Assembly: GCA_031459615.1 (NCBI GenBank)
Contig: JAVKIE010000005.1
Coordinates: 124,001-188,000 of the forward strand
Source of the DNA: Calidihabitans tengchongensis
GTDB taxonomy: Bacteria; Sysuimicrobiota; Sysuimicrobiia; Sysuimicrobiales; Kaftiobacteriaceae
Direction of reading: 5' to 3'
Length of the DNA stretch: 64,000 bases
Part shown: in pieces, positions 8,128-18,550 of the stretch
How the letters are laid out: each line of letters opens with the position of its first letter
Numbering within the stretch: the first letter of the stretch is position 1
Made by a program: the position numbers and the translations under genes
The notes under the pieces: generated by a model
Databases searched by the model: none
The model's input: only the letters and a program-made list of their open reading frames with translations
What the model was told of the DNA's origin: nothing

Positions 8128-8732
8128 GGCGTCCCCAGGCACCCGGCGTCCACGATCAGCCGCGACCAGCTCTCCAGACGGTCGCGCAGGGCGGCCACCT
8201 GCTGCCGGGTGACCAGGGTTCCGCTGAGCCGGCCCGCCTCCCGGACCCGCACCGTCGGGCGGGAGACCTCCACCACGTAGGCCAGGCCCAGGTGCACCCT
8301 CCCGACGGGGTTGGTGTCGTCGTTGAGCACCCCCGCCGGGCGCACCGTCCAGGGGGCTTCGATGACCAGCTCCTCCTCCAGTTCCCTGCGCAGGCCGGCC
8401 TGGACCGGGTCGGCAGACCCGGAAGCATCCGCCCGGGAAATGTGCCCGCCCACCCCGATGCTGTACAGGCCGCGGAGGCGCCCGTCGCCACCGGTCTGAG
8501 ACCTCCGGAACAGGAACACCCGGTCCGTCCACCGCACCACCAGATAGGGGATGATCTGCTTGTAGGACGGGTCGTCCTCGACGGCGCGCCGCGGCAGGAA
8601 GATCCCGTGGGCGCGGACCGCCTCCAGCACCGCGGCGGGCTCGCCGGGGATGAACCCGCACGCCGGCAGGAGCGGCAGCCGGTTCCGGGGCACCGCCAGG
8701 ATCTCCTCATCGGAAAGGCGGGCGTCAGGCAT
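8124..8732 (-). CDS. Nudix hydrolase coupled to OGG
   Basis: A 202-aa Nudix-fold protein. The Nudix box spans about residues 94-128: it starts 'GVGGHIS', contains a small insertion (SRADASGSADP), and ends 'AGLRRELEEELVI', keeping R-E-x-x-E-E. The roughly 60-residue N-terminal extension 'LPACGFIPGEPAAVLEAV' is seen in a subgroup of uncharacterised Nudix proteins annotated as phosphoesterases. It overlaps the OGG gene by 4 bp. Sanitation of oxidised nucleotides next to repair of oxidised DNA would be coherent but is inference; the substrate is unknown. Confidence 0.85.
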   Translation of the reverse strand: MPDARLSDEEILAVPRNRLPLLPACGFIPGEPAAVLEAVRAHGIFLPRRAVEDDPSYKQIIPYLVVRWTDRVFLFRRSQTGGDGRLRGLYSIGVGGHISRADASGSADPVQAGLRRELEEELVIEAPWTVRPAGVLNDDTNPVGRVHLGLAYVVEVSRPTVRVREAGRLSGTLVTRQQVAALRDRLESWSRLIVDAGCLGTP

Positions 8733-8767
8733 CGCGATGCGTCCTGCCCGTCACGAGCCGTCCACCG

Positions 8768-10660
8768 CTACTGCCTGTTCAGTGCCTCAAAGAGGTCCAC
8801 CTGCTCGGGCAGGCCCACCACCGTCACCTCGTCCCCCTCCCACAGCACCGTATCCGGGGGCGGGTTGGCCAGCACGCTGCCGTCCCGCCGGCGGACCGCC
8901 AGGATCCAGGCGCCGGTGCGTTCCCGGATGCGCGCCTGGCGCAGCGAACGGGACCGCCAGGCTCCCGGACCGATGGACATCACCCGCATGGTCAGCGGCA
9001 GGGCGGGCGCAGCCTCCGCGCGCCCGGACTCCACCGCCCGCTGCTGCTCCATGTAGGCTTTGACCCGTTCGTGGGAGATCCCCAAAGCCTCCAGCCCGTG
9101 GCGCAGCATGGTCTGGGCCGCTTCGAACTCCGGCTGGATGACCTCGGTGGCCCCCGCCTCCGCCAGCGCCGCACGGTCCTGCGGGTGGGGGACCCGCGCC
9201 AGGATCGCCGCCGCGGGGTTGATCTGCCTCAGGCGCCGGACGGCCAGGGTGGCCCGCTCCGCGTCCGGGAGGGCGACCACGGCCAGGCGCGCGGCATCCG
9301 CACCCGCCCGGCGCAGGACGACCTCGCTGGCCGCGTCGCCCCACACGCAGGGGACGCCTCTGCGGCGGAGCGCATCCACGACCGCCCCATCCAGGTCCAC
9401 CGCCGCGTACGAGATGCCGAACGCTTCCAGGGCCTCGGCCACCGCCGCCCCCACCCGGCCGAACCCGCAGATGACCACCTGCACCGGGCCCGTGACCGAG
9501 GGGGGATGCGACAGGGGGGCGGGTTCGCCGACCCACCGGTGCCCCGCCTGCACCATCCCGGTGGCGACCAGGATCGACAGCAGAGAGGCGGCCAGCAACG
9601 CCTGGTAGACCTCCTCCGACATAAGCCCCGCCCCCAGGGCCACCTGGGCCAGGACGAAGGTAAACTCTCCCACCTGGGCCAGGTGGGCACTTGCCAGCGC
9701 CGCCGTGGGCCGCGGGTAGCCGAACAGCCGCAGCACGCCCAGGCGCAGGAAGAACTTGCCCCCCACGATCAGCGCCAGCAGCAGGGCCAGATCCCGAAGG
9801 TGCGCGACCAGAATCTGGGGCCGGATGAGGGTGCCGACGGACACGAAGAACAGCGCCGCAAAGAGATCGCGCACCGGCAGGACGCGGACCAGAACCTCAT
9901 GGGTCAGCGGCGACTCGCTGATCATCAGCCCGCCCACAAACGCTCCCAGGGCCAGGGACAGACCCACGCCCTGGGCGAGGGCGGCGGCTCCGATGGCGAC
10001 GAGCAGCGCCACCAGGAGGAACAGCTCGGTGTTGCGGGTACGGGCCACCCTGACCAGCAGTGCCGGCACCACCCGGTTGGCCAGCACCAACAGGGGCACC
10101 AGCGCCAGCACCGCGCGGCCCAGACCCCGGAGAACCGCCCCGGGGCGGACATCGCCGCCGGCGAGGACCGCCAGAAACGCGATCAGGACCACGACCACCA
10201 GGTCCTCCATGAGCGTCGTGGCCAGAGCGATCCGCGCGTGGGGAGTGTGGGTTTCTCCTCTTTCGGTCACCAGCCTGGCCACCACCATGGTGCTGGCCAC
10301 CGACATGACGATACCCACCACCAGCGCCTGCCCCGCCGGCCACCCGACCAGGGTTCCGGCGGGAATCGTCACCCCGATCAGCAGCCCCATCACCAGCGGC
10401 GCGCCCACCAGGGCGGGCCTACCCAGCCGGATCAGGTCGCGCAATGACAGCTCCACGCCGATGGAAAACATGACCAGCACGACCCCGATCTGCGCCAGGG
10501 TCGCAAACGCCGCCACGTCCTGCACCGCCGGTCCGGGGGTGAAGGGGCTGACCAGAAGTCCCCCCAGGACGTATCCCACGAACAGGGGCTGTCCCGCCAG
10601 CCGGGCGAGGACACCACCCGCCAGCGCGGCGGTCAGGACCAGGGCGATGTCGCGGATCAC
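8768..10660 (-). CDS. Kef-type monovalent cation:proton antiporter with TrkA-N and TrkA-C domains
   Basis: A 630-aa CPA2-family transporter. Residues 1 to about 370 form the Na+/H+-exchanger membrane domain, including 'FSIGVELSLRDLIRLGRPAL' and the acidic segment 'TTLMEDLVVVVLIAF'. A Rossmann TrkA-N domain follows ('QVVICGFGRVGAAVAEAL', about residue 395), then a TrkA-C domain ('ARIRERTGAWILAVRR...GDEVTVVG'). This architecture suggests K+ or Na+ efflux gated by nucleotide or c-di-AMP type ligands. It starts with GTG 10660 and lies next to the Mrp operon on the same strand. Confidence 0.92.
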   Translation of the reverse strand: MIRDIALVLTAALAGGVLARLAGQPLFVGYVLGGLLVSPFTPGPAVQDVAAFATLAQIGVVLVMFSIGVELSLRDLIRLGRPALVGAPLVMGLLIGVTIPAGTLVGWPAGQALVVGIVMSVASTMVVARLVTERGETHTPHARIALATTLMEDLVVVVLIAFLAVLAGGDVRPGAVLRGLGRAVLALVPLLVLANRVVPALLVRVARTRNTELFLLVALLVAIGAAALAQGVGLSLALGAFVGGLMISESPLTHEVLVRVLPVRDLFAALFFVSVGTLIRPQILVAHLRDLALLLALIVGGKFFLRLGVLRLFGYPRPTAALASAHLAQVGEFTFVLAQVALGAGLMSEEVYQALLAASLLSILVATGMVQAGHRWVGEPAPLSHPPSVTGPVQVVICGFGRVGAAVAEALEAFGISYAAVDLDGAVVDALRRRGVPCVWGDAASEVVLRRAGADAARLAVVALPDAERATLAVRRLRQINPAAAILARVPHPQDRAALAEAGATEVIQPEFEAAQTMLRHGLEALGISHERVKAYMEQQRAVESGRAEAAPALPLTMRVMSIGPGAWRSRSLRQARIRERTGAWILAVRRRDGSVLANPPPDTVLWEGDEVTVVGLPEQVDLFEALNRQ

Positions 10661-10986
10661 AGGGAGAAGAGACAGCCTCCCGCGCGGACGACGCCTACCA
10701 ATGCTTCGGACCGGCGGAGCGACAGCCCGTGCGCCAGTCGCCCCCGAGCCGATGCCCGCAGGTGCTCATCACCAGCAGGCTTGACTGCGACCGATGGGAT
10801 GAAGAGGCGCCGATATTGCGCCGTCTCCTTCCGTCGCGAGAAACGGGCTGGGCCGAGACCCTCCAAGGGCTCTGGCCACGCCACCCCCGGTCAAAGCCCT
10901 CACCACCACCGCCGCGAGGCTGTCGGCCGCCCCGGAAAGGACCATCGTCGCCCCAAAAAGGACCCGAAGACCAGCTCACGCCGGCG
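10661..10986. other. intergenic region, no recognisable gene
   Basis: This is the 326-bp gap between the Kef start and the end of mnhG, both on the minus strand. A 75-codon minus-strand ORF (10657-10884) ends by overlapping the Kef start codon (GTGA) but has no family resemblance. I see no clear promoter or terminator. Confidence 0.4.
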
Positions 10987-11376
10987 TCAGCCGTCGCGCT
11001 CCAGGACGCCATCCTGCGCGGCGCGGCTGTGCAGGATGTTCGCTGAGAGATCGTACCGTCCGCGGAGCTCATCGACAATCGTCCCGTCCCACTGTGGCAC
11101 ACCGATGAGATAGGCTGCCCGCGCGATCATGTGGGCGGCCACGGGCGCGGTGAGAAGGACGAACACGATCACCGCCGCGGCCCGGGCCATCACGCCGAGG
11201 TCGCCGAAGTGCACGGCGACCGACAGGATGACGCATCCGACCCCCAGGGTCGCCGCCTTCGTGGCGGCCTGCATCCGGGTGAAGAGATCCGGCATACGCG
11301 TGACGCCCACCGCGGCCAGAAGGAGAAAGGCCGTCCCGATGAGCATCAACGCGGTGGAGGCGAGGTTACTCGGCAC
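10987..11376 (-). CDS. mnhG: Mrp-type Na+/H+ antiporter subunit G
   Basis: Last gene of the seven-gene Mrp operon (129 aa). Three membrane helices and the motif 'LLAAVGVTRMPDLFTRMQAA' are diagnostic of MnhG/MrpG. GTG 11376 is preferred because it overlaps the mnhF stop by 11 nt and starts directly before the first helix; a longer in-frame extension is unlikely. The C-terminal tail of about 35 residues ('GTIVDELRGRYDLSANILHS') is longer than in many homologues. Confidence 0.9.
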   Translation of the reverse strand: MPSNLASTALMLIGTAFLLLAAVGVTRMPDLFTRMQAATKAATLGVGCVILSVAVHFGDLGVMARAAAVIVFVLLTAPVAAHMIARAAYLIGVPQWDGTIVDELRGRYDLSANILHSRAAQDGVLERDG

Positions 11377-11623
11377 GGGCCCGCCTCTCCAGATAGCGGG
11401 CAAAGGCGACCGTGCCCAGAAACGAGATCAGGGCCAGGACGATCGCCACCTCGATCAGGACACGCTGGTTTGTCTCAATCGAATAGACACCGATGATGCC
11501 CACGGCCAGGGCGGAAATCAGATCGAGCGCCACGACCCGGTCGGGCAACGTCGGGCCGCGCGCCAGTCGGACGAAGGCCAGCACCAAAGCAACGCTCAGC
11601 ACGGCGAACGCCACGACGGTCAT
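11366..11623 (-). CDS. mnhF: Mrp-type Na+/H+ antiporter subunit F
   Basis: An 85-aa, three-helix membrane protein with the MrpF signature 'RLARGPTLPDRVVALDLIS' in the loop after TM1. It is a small subunit of the multi-subunit Mrp antiporter. Its start overlaps the mnhE stop (ATGA), and its end overlaps mnhG. Confidence 0.93.
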   Translation of the reverse strand: MTVVAFAVLSVALVLAFVRLARGPTLPDRVVALDLISALAVGIIGVYSIETNQRVLIEVAIVLALISFLGTVAFARYLERRARAE

Positions 11624-12110
11624 CGCAGGACCTCCAGCACTCGGCGCTCGACCCCCCGTTTGATCCGGCGGCGCACCCGCTCGACATCGTCGATGTACAT
11701 GGCGTGGATGTACAGGACGCGCCGGTCCGATGAGACGTCCAAGCTCAACGTGCCCGGCGTCAGCGTGATCAGGTTCGCCACCATCGTNNNNNNNNNNNNN
11801 NNNNNNNNNNNNNNNNNNNNNNNNNNNNNNNNNNNNNNNNNNNNNNNNNNNNNNNNNNNNNNNNNNNNNNNNNNNNNNNNNNNNNCGTAGGCGACGCGGA
11901 GGTTAGCCAAGATCAGCTCCCACAGGTAGAAGACCGCGAACCCCAGCACCTGACGGACCTTGCGGAAGTACGAGGAGGTAGGGCCCACGGCCCGCTGCAC
12001 GATCCAGAGGACCAGGTGTCCGAGGGCGAACCCGACGAGCAGGTTGAGCACCGTGACCTGCCCGGTGACCGCCGCCCAGATCGCAGCCAGAAAAATGTTC
12101 CAGAGCAGCA

Positions 12111-12114
<4 letters not shown>
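11620..12114 (-). CDS. mnhE: Mrp-type Na+/H+ antiporter subunit E (interrupted by assembly gap)
   Basis: The N-terminal part ('LWNIFLAAIWAAVTGQVTVL', then 'LWELILANLRVAY') and the C-terminal part ('TMVANLITLTPGTLSLDVSS') are both clear MnhE. The 98 N replace about 33 codons. Homologues have roughly 30 residues between these two blocks and the two sides are in the same frame, so the gap length is about right and the gene is probably intact. The ATG at 12114 overlaps the mnhD stop. Confidence 0.88.
11788..11885. other. assembly gap (98 N) inside mnhE
   Basis: A run of undetermined bases. Unlike the gap at 48749, the flanking sequences are not duplicated. Confidence 1.
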
Positions 12115-13597
<1,483 letters not shown>

Positions 13598-13601
<4 letters not shown>

Positions 13602-13945
13602 GTGTCGGTGGTCTTCATCGAGTCGAGGTCGTCGCTGCGCACCACCTGCACTACCCGGTGGACGAGAACCACGGCGAAGGCCAGCACGCCGAAGCCGATG
13701 ACGATCGCGGTGAGGATCATCGCCTGAGGCAGCGGATCGGCGTAGGGCGAGGACAGCTGCGCCTGGCCGGGCGGGACGAGGGGCGGCCGGCCCCGGGTCA
13801 CCCCCGCCGCCGTGAAGATCAGCAGGTTGGCCGCGTTCGTCAGCACGGCAAGCCCGATGAGGAGCTTGACGATGCTGCGCCGCAACATCAGATACAGGCC
13901 GACCGCGTACAGCCCCCCGATGACGAGCCCCAGCGGCGTCTCCAC
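13598..13945 (-). CDS. mnhC: Mrp-type Na+/H+ antiporter subunit C
   Basis: A 115-aa, three-helix protein homologous to NuoK: 'VIGGLYAVGLYLMLRRSIVK' and 'GLAVLTNAANLLIFTAAG'. I chose GTG 13945, two bases after the mnhB stop, because it gives the normal family length; a longer frame upstream reads through mnhB in another phase. Confidence 0.93.
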
Positions 13946-13947
13946 CG

Positions 13948-14361
13948 CTACTCCTCCGCGAGCGACATGAAGATCGTCAGGACCGTCCCCACCACCAGCA
14001 GGTAGACCCCGACGTCGAAGATCAGCGGCGTGCCCACCGTCACGCGCGCGGCGGCATGCAGCGGGAAATCCCACCACTGCCCGGTGAGAAGCGGCTGTCC
14101 GCGCAGCAGGGCGACGGCGCCGCTGGCCAGGATGATGAGCAGCCCCACCCCCACCGGCAGGCGAGAATCCACACGCAGGAGCATGCGAGTCGCCGGCACG
14201 CCGTACGCGATGGCATACAAGGTGAACGCCCCCGCGGCGACCAGTCCGCCGACGAAGCCGCCACCCGGCTCATGGTGCCCGGTGGCCAGCAAGAACAGGG
14301 AAAAGAGCAGCAGAAGCGGCAGGAGAAACCGGGCCGCCGTGGAGAGGATCAAGGACGTCAT
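13948..14361 (-). CDS. mnhB: Mrp-type Na+/H+ antiporter subunit B
   Basis: A 137-aa membrane protein of the MnhB family. The signature 'HHEPGGGFVGGLVAAGAFTL' follows the first helix and 'TPLIFDVGVYLLVVGTVLTI' closes the protein. It overlaps mnhA by 4 nt. Confidence 0.94.
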   Translation of the reverse strand: MTSLILSTAARFLLPLLLLFSLFLLATGHHEPGGGFVGGLVAAGAFTLYAIAYGVPATRMLLRVDSRLPVGVGLLIILASGAVALLRGQPLLTGQWWDFPLHAAARVTVGTPLIFDVGVYLLVVGTVLTIFMSLAEE

Positions 14362-16670
14362 GGCCGCGGCTCCTCCGGTCGCAGCTTGAGCAGCACATAC
14401 ACACCGATGCCGGCCACGGCCAGCACGACGGTCTCCCCCAGGGTGTCCAGCGCGCGGAAGTCCACCAAGATGACATTCACGACGTTCCGGCCGTGGCCCA
14501 GCAGGTAGCTGTTCTGGGCGAAGTACGCGGAAACGGTGCGGGGCGCGCCGGCCGCCGCGGCCGCCAGGACCAGGACCGCCATCAGCCCTCCTGTAACCAG
14601 GGCCACCGCCACGTCCCTTATCCGCGCCGCAGGATGCGAAAGCACCGTGAAGCGGGGAAGGTGGTAGAAGGCCAAAACGAACAGGATCACGGTCAGCGTT
14701 TCCACCAGGAACTGCGTGATGGCCAGATCGGGCGCCCCGAAGAGGAAGTAGATCAGCGCCACGCCGTACCCGGTGACCCCCAACGCTGCCACGGCCCCCA
14801 GGCGGGATGGGGACCGCGCGGCCCAGGTGGCGGCCACGATGATCAGCGCGGCCAGCACCAGCTCATGGAATCGCGCATCGCTCCAGTCCCACAGCAGCGG
14901 GCCGCCTGCCACACGGGCCCGGACCAGTGTGTACCACCCGGTGACTGTGGCGGCAAGAATGATCAGCAGCAGATAGTAGCGGAGGTAGCCGCTTTGCAGC
15001 AGGCGGGTCTGGGCCACTGCCGCCCGGTTGAGGCCGTCCAGACCGGCATCATACGCCCGCGCCGGTCCCCAAGGCAGGATCTTCGCCATGCTCCCCAGGG
15101 TCGGCCGCAACACGCCCTGCGCGGTGTAGATCGCAAGCCCGCCGACAAGACCCACGAGGCTGAGGGCCAGACTGGGGTTGACGCCGTGCCAGAGCGCCAG
15201 TGAAACATCCGCCGACCCCGGCGCCACTGCTCCGGCGGCCGGTTCGACCAACGGCCGCGCCAGGAGACCGGGCGCAACACCCATGGCCAGACCAAGCGCG
15301 CCGAGCACCAGCGGACCCAGCCACAGGGTCACGGGACCGTCGTGCCTGGCGTTTGCGGGGACGATCCGGGGGCCGACAAACGGCGCGATGCCGGAGATCA
15401 GGGCGATGGCCACGTAGAGGATGCTCCAGGCGACGGTCACCGTCGTCCACGCCGCGCCCCCGCCCGGGACGTGCAGGATCGTTTCATAGGCCAGTTCCTT
15501 CCCGATGAAACCCAGAAACGGCGGGAGACCCGCCATGGCCAGCGCAGAGAGCCAAGCGGCGAGCGCTGTCGTGCGCATGACCCGGCCGAGCCCCGTCAGC
15601 CCGGTGATCTCGCGGACACCGGTCTCGTGATCCACGACTCCGGCGACGAGGAACAGGGCACCCTTGTACAATGCGTGGGCCAGCAGGAATACCATGGCCG
15701 CCGCCGCCGCGACCTCCGTGCCGAAGCCGAGCAGCATCGTGAGCAGACCCAGCGCGCTCACGGTGGAGTAGGCCAGGATCCGCTTCAGGTCGACCTGCAT
15801 CATGGCCAGGATCGCGCCGGTGATCATCGTGGCCGCGCCGATCGCCGTCACCGAGGACGACCACCCTTCCATGCCGGCGAACAGCGGGTTGAGCCGGGCC
15901 AGCAGGTAGACGCCCGCCTTGACCATCGTCGCCGAGTGAAGGAAAGCGCTGACCGGCGTGGGCGCCTCCATCGCATTGGGTAACCAGAAGTGAAACGGGA
16001 CCTGGGCGGACTTGGCGAATGCGCCGGCCAGGATGAGGAACATCGCCGGCTGAATCAACTCATGGCTACGGACAATCTCCTTTCGCGCCAGGATGGTAGA
16101 CAGATCGTAGCCGCCCGCGGCCGATCCGAGCATGAGGATGCCGGCCAGCAGGGCCAGGCCTCCCAGGCCCGTGACGAGCAGGGCCTGCAGCGCCGCGGCC
16201 CGCGCCTCCGGTCGCTCATGGTCGAAGCCGATCAGAAGGTACGAACTCAGGCTCGTCAGTTCCCAGAAGACGAACAAGGTGATGAGGTCGTCGGCCAGCA
16301 CGAGGCCCAGCATCGACGCCATGAACATCAGGATGAAGGCATAGAATCGGTGAAGATGCGGGTGCCCCGCCAGGTATCCGCTCGAATACACCACGATGAG
16401 GCTGCCGATGCCGGTGATGAGCAGGGCGAAGAGCAGGCTCAGTCCGTCGAGCTTGAACGAGAACGCGACGTCGAGCGCCGGCACCCAGGACAGGCCCGAC
16501 ACACGCGGCCCGTACTCACCGACGATCAGAAGCTGGCTGCCGAAGTACAGGGCCAAGCCGAGCGGGAGCAGGGCGAGAAGCCAACCGGCGGACCGACCCG
16601 CGCGTCGGGACAGCGCGGGTGCTGCCGCCGCCAGAACGTATCCGGAAAGCACGGCCGCGACGATCCCCAT
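14358..16670 (-). CDS. mnhA: Mrp-type Na+/H+ antiporter subunit A
   Basis: A 770-aa membrane protein and the first gene of the operon. The N-terminal two-thirds is NuoL-like, with 'ELTSLSSYLLIGFDHERPEA', the conserved 'MVKAGVYLLARLNPLFAGME' and 'LLAHALYKGALFLVAGVVDH'. The C-terminal third carries the MrpA-specific DUF4040/MbhD-like region ('DLAITQFLVETLTVILFVLA'). Mrp complexes exchange Na+ (or Li+/K+) for H+ and serve pH and salt homeostasis or energetic coupling. Upstream is a leader of more than 280 nt with a hairpin (see 16911-16983). Confidence 0.96.
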   Translation of the reverse strand: MGIVAAVLSGYVLAAAAPALSRRAGRSAGWLLALLPLGLALYFGSQLLIVGEYGPRVSGLSWVPALDVAFSFKLDGLSLLFALLITGIGSLIVVYSSGYLAGHPHLHRFYAFILMFMASMLGLVLADDLITLFVFWELTSLSSYLLIGFDHERPEARAAALQALLVTGLGGLALLAGILMLGSAAGGYDLSTILARKEIVRSHELIQPAMFLILAGAFAKSAQVPFHFWLPNAMEAPTPVSAFLHSATMVKAGVYLLARLNPLFAGMEGWSSSVTAIGAATMITGAILAMMQVDLKRILAYSTVSALGLLTMLLGFGTEVAAAAAMVFLLAHALYKGALFLVAGVVDHETGVREITGLTGLGRVMRTTALAAWLSALAMAGLPPFLGFIGKELAYETILHVPGGGAAWTTVTVAWSILYVAIALISGIAPFVGPRIVPANARHDGPVTLWLGPLVLGALGLAMGVAPGLLARPLVEPAAGAVAPGSADVSLALWHGVNPSLALSLVGLVGGLAIYTAQGVLRPTLGSMAKILPWGPARAYDAGLDGLNRAAVAQTRLLQSGYLRYYLLLIILAATVTGWYTLVRARVAGGPLLWDWSDARFHELVLAALIIVAATWAARSPSRLGAVAALGVTGYGVALIYFLFGAPDLAITQFLVETLTVILFVLAFYHLPRFTVLSHPAARIRDVAVALVTGGLMAVLVLAAAAAGAPRTVSAYFAQNSYLLGHGRNVVNVILVDFRALDTLGETVVLAVAGIGVYVLLKLRPEEPRP

Positions 16671-16910
16671 CAGCTCTGGGTCTTCACGCGCGAGTCCAGG
16701 GGGTATCGGCCATCACGCCAGGTGGGGAACATTCTCCTCCCGTCTCCCCTCATACTCCTGCGCTCAGGGCCGCAGGCGTGAAGACCCTCCTCTGGGTTGC
16801 ACCACGAGCTGGATCGCTGGAGGGACGGCGACGACGTCACGGCCAAGCACAACAACATCCCGATACCGTCTCGCCCTGACTCGCGCAGACCCGCCTCCCA
16901 CGTGAAGCAA

Positions 16911-16937
16911 AGGGGCTGACCGCGGCGGTCAGCCCCT
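16911..16937 (-). terminator. strong hairpin in the mrp leader (terminator/attenuator-like)
   Basis: AGGGGCTGACCG (16911-16922) pairs perfectly with CGGTCAGCCCCT (16926-16937), a 12-bp stem with a 3-nt loop. On the minus strand it is followed by TTTGCTT, a weak U-tract. It would start about 10 nt into a transcript from the promoter at 16955-16983. It could be an attenuator or an mRNA 5' stabiliser for mrp, or a terminator for the DUF1646 gene 370 nt upstream on the same strand. Confidence 0.45.
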
Positions 16938-16954
16938 CTGCCAATACCACACCC

Positions 16955-16983
16955 ATGATGCCACAGCGCCATCGGTGGGTCAA
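16955..16983 (-). promoter_or_regulatory. candidate promoter of the mrp operon
   Basis: On the minus strand TTGACC (16983-16978) and CATCAT (16960-16955) are spaced by 17 bp. The -35 is 5/6 and the -10 is 4/6. This predicts a leader of roughly 280 nt before the mnhA ATG. Confidence 0.45.
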
Positions 16984-17303
16984 CCTGAACTCCCCGGTTC
17001 CCCGAATGAGTACCCCCCGTGCCGGGTACGGACTGCCGGCGCCAGACAGACTACACGAGGCCCCGCTTCCGGGCGCCCCACCGCCACGAACTCGCCGGGC
17101 GTCGCCATGCTCCCCCACAGCGGCCAGGAGGGCGGCGCGCAGGGCACGCCGACTACCCCGATTCCTCCAGACCCCGGGGAATCCTGCTGCGGACTGCGCG
17201 TCTGACATCGGGGCGGGGCGCGGCGAGGGGCCCGACTCGGGGCGGATCAGAGCGAACCTGTGCGCCCTCTGAGCGTGCCATCCACACGTCCACCCGCCCG
17301 CCG

Positions 17304-18338
17304 TCATCGGATGAAAAACAGCGTCGCGAAGTACACTACCAGGAGGACCACCCCCAGGGGGACTCCCCAGCGCGCCCAGGCCCGGCTGCGGATGCCCAGG
17401 CGGTTGGCGGCGATGATGTTGGGAATGTTGCCGGGGATGAGCATGCCCCCGCTGATGAGCAGGCCCAGCAGCACCGCGCGCACCTGCTGCGGGGTCATGC
17501 GCGGGCTGATCTCGGCGGCGGTCAGGGTGGCGTTGTCGAGAATGGCCGAGACCGTGTTGATCCAGTACAACACCCGCGCGTCCAGCCCGATGATGTAGCG
17601 GTCGATCAGGGGCCGGAACCCCTCCCCCAGCAGGGTGAGGGCCATCACGAAGACGTAGACGCGCACCGCCCGGGCCGCCACGCTGCGGTAGGTCTCCGGG
17701 GATCCCGTCTCGGCCAGAGACTCGCCCTGGTAGCGCAGAGGCAGCAGCGCCACCACGCCTCCCAGCGCCAGGATCCCGGGAATCACCCAGGGCCCCAGCA
17801 GCCGCAGCAGGAACCAGAAGTCGGCCCCCAGCTTGGCGGTGGCGATGGTGGACAGCGGTTCGCCCACCGGCGTCAGTGCCGCTCCCATCCCGATGGCCAT
17901 GCAGGCCACAATCACCAGGCGGGTCTCGTCCTCACGGCGGAAGCCTAGCGCGCTGACCACCTCCACCAGGACGAGGGAGGCAATGATCACGGTGATGATG
18001 CTGCTCAGCAGGGCGAGGACCGTCACCACCACGGCCACCACCGCCCGCATGGGCAGGACCAGGCGCAGGCGGACCAGCAGCGTCCCCAGGTGGTTGCGGG
18101 TCCAGTGAAACACCAGCCCCGCCAGAAACACGGCCGCCGTGATGGGCAGCGGGTGGGTGAGGGCGGCGACGACCAGCGGCCGGGACAGGACTCCCGCCCC
18201 GGCCGCGGAGAGGAGCCCCATCGCGAACAGGAAAGCTTCCAGGTTCTGCTCCACCCGGTGCAGGAGCAGCGGCAGCACCAGGACCAGCACCAGGATGATC
18301 AGGTCAATGGCAACGACGACGTCCACAACGGTCACCAT
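17304..18338 (-). CDS. DUF1646-family membrane transporter (putative cation antiporter)
   Basis: A 344-aa protein with about ten hydrophobic helices. The string 'LPLLLHRVEQNLEAFLFAMG' and the pore-like 'GMGAALTPVGEPLSTIA' and 'SAILDNATLTAAEISP' are hallmarks of DUF1646, a family related to NhaD/ArsB-type ion transporters and linked elsewhere to Na+-responsive riboswitches. Na+ efflux is a reasonable inference given the adjacent Mrp and Kef genes. Start is uncertain: ATG 18338 is used, GTG 18326 or 18356 are alternatives. TATAAT (18342-18337) overlaps the ATG, which would suit a leaderless GTG 18326 start. Confidence 0.85.
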   Translation of the reverse strand: MVTVVDVVVAIDLIILVLVLVLPLLLHRVEQNLEAFLFAMGLLSAAGAGVLSRPLVVAALTHPLPITAAVFLAGLVFHWTRNHLGTLLVRLRLVLPMRAVVAVVVTVLALLSSIITVIIASLVLVEVVSALGFRREDETRLVIVACMAIGMGAALTPVGEPLSTIATAKLGADFWFLLRLLGPWVIPGILALGGVVALLPLRYQGESLAETGSPETYRSVAARAVRVYVFVMALTLLGEGFRPLIDRYIIGLDARVLYWINTVSAILDNATLTAAEISPRMTPQQVRAVLLGLLISGGMLIPGNIPNIIAANRLGIRSRAWARWGVPLGVVLLVVYFATLFFIR

Positions 18339-18365
18339 TATACGCGACGGACGCACGCTCGCCGG

Positions 18366-18546
18366 CCGGGGGGACAGTCCCCCGGTCAGTCTGGGGACAG
18401 TCCCCCGCTCCGACGGGAGGAGACATGTGCCGGGCCAGGGGAGCGGTACCGTCCCTGAACGGAGAACGGGGATCGTCTCCGTCCGGCAGGAGGGGACAGT
18501 CCCCGACGGGAGGTGGGGACAGTCCCCACAGAAGGGGGCAGTCCCC
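18366..18546. repeat. cluster of five GGGGACAGTCCCC palindromes
   Basis: The 13-mer GGGGACAGTCCCC (arms GGGGAC/GTCCCC around a central A) occurs at about 18369-18382 (in a longer CCGG-flanked palindrome 18366-18385), 18393-18405, 18492-18504 and 18515-18527. A one-mismatch copy (GGGGGCAGTCCCC) is at 18534-18546. A diverged stretch with GTACCGTCCC and GGGGATCGTCTCC lies between copies two and three. The cluster fills the gap between the Nudix gene ending the trp operon and the DUF1646 start. It looks like a REP-type intergenic repeat; no REP-associated transposase is in the window. Confidence 0.85.
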
Positions 18547-18550
18547 GGGG

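Larger units (their letters stand above)
16671..17303. other. 633-bp intergenic region upstream of the mrp operon
   Basis: The minus strand carries a candidate mrp promoter and a hairpin near the predicted start of the transcript (listed separately). The leader also has a CCTGCG...CGCAGG hairpin about 90 nt before mnhA. The part from 17000 to 17303 holds no recognisable gene; several ORFs cross it in all frames with no family resemblance. Confidence 0.5.

Noticed and set aside
10657..10884. A 75-codon minus-strand ORF whose stop overlaps the Kef start
   Set aside because: No family resemblance or hydrophobic pattern, and a weak start; the overlap is probably chance.
11788..11885. The N run in mnhE considered as another contig-overlap artefact
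   Set aside because: The flanks are not duplicated, and the missing length fits the family's expected residues, so this looks like a true gap.
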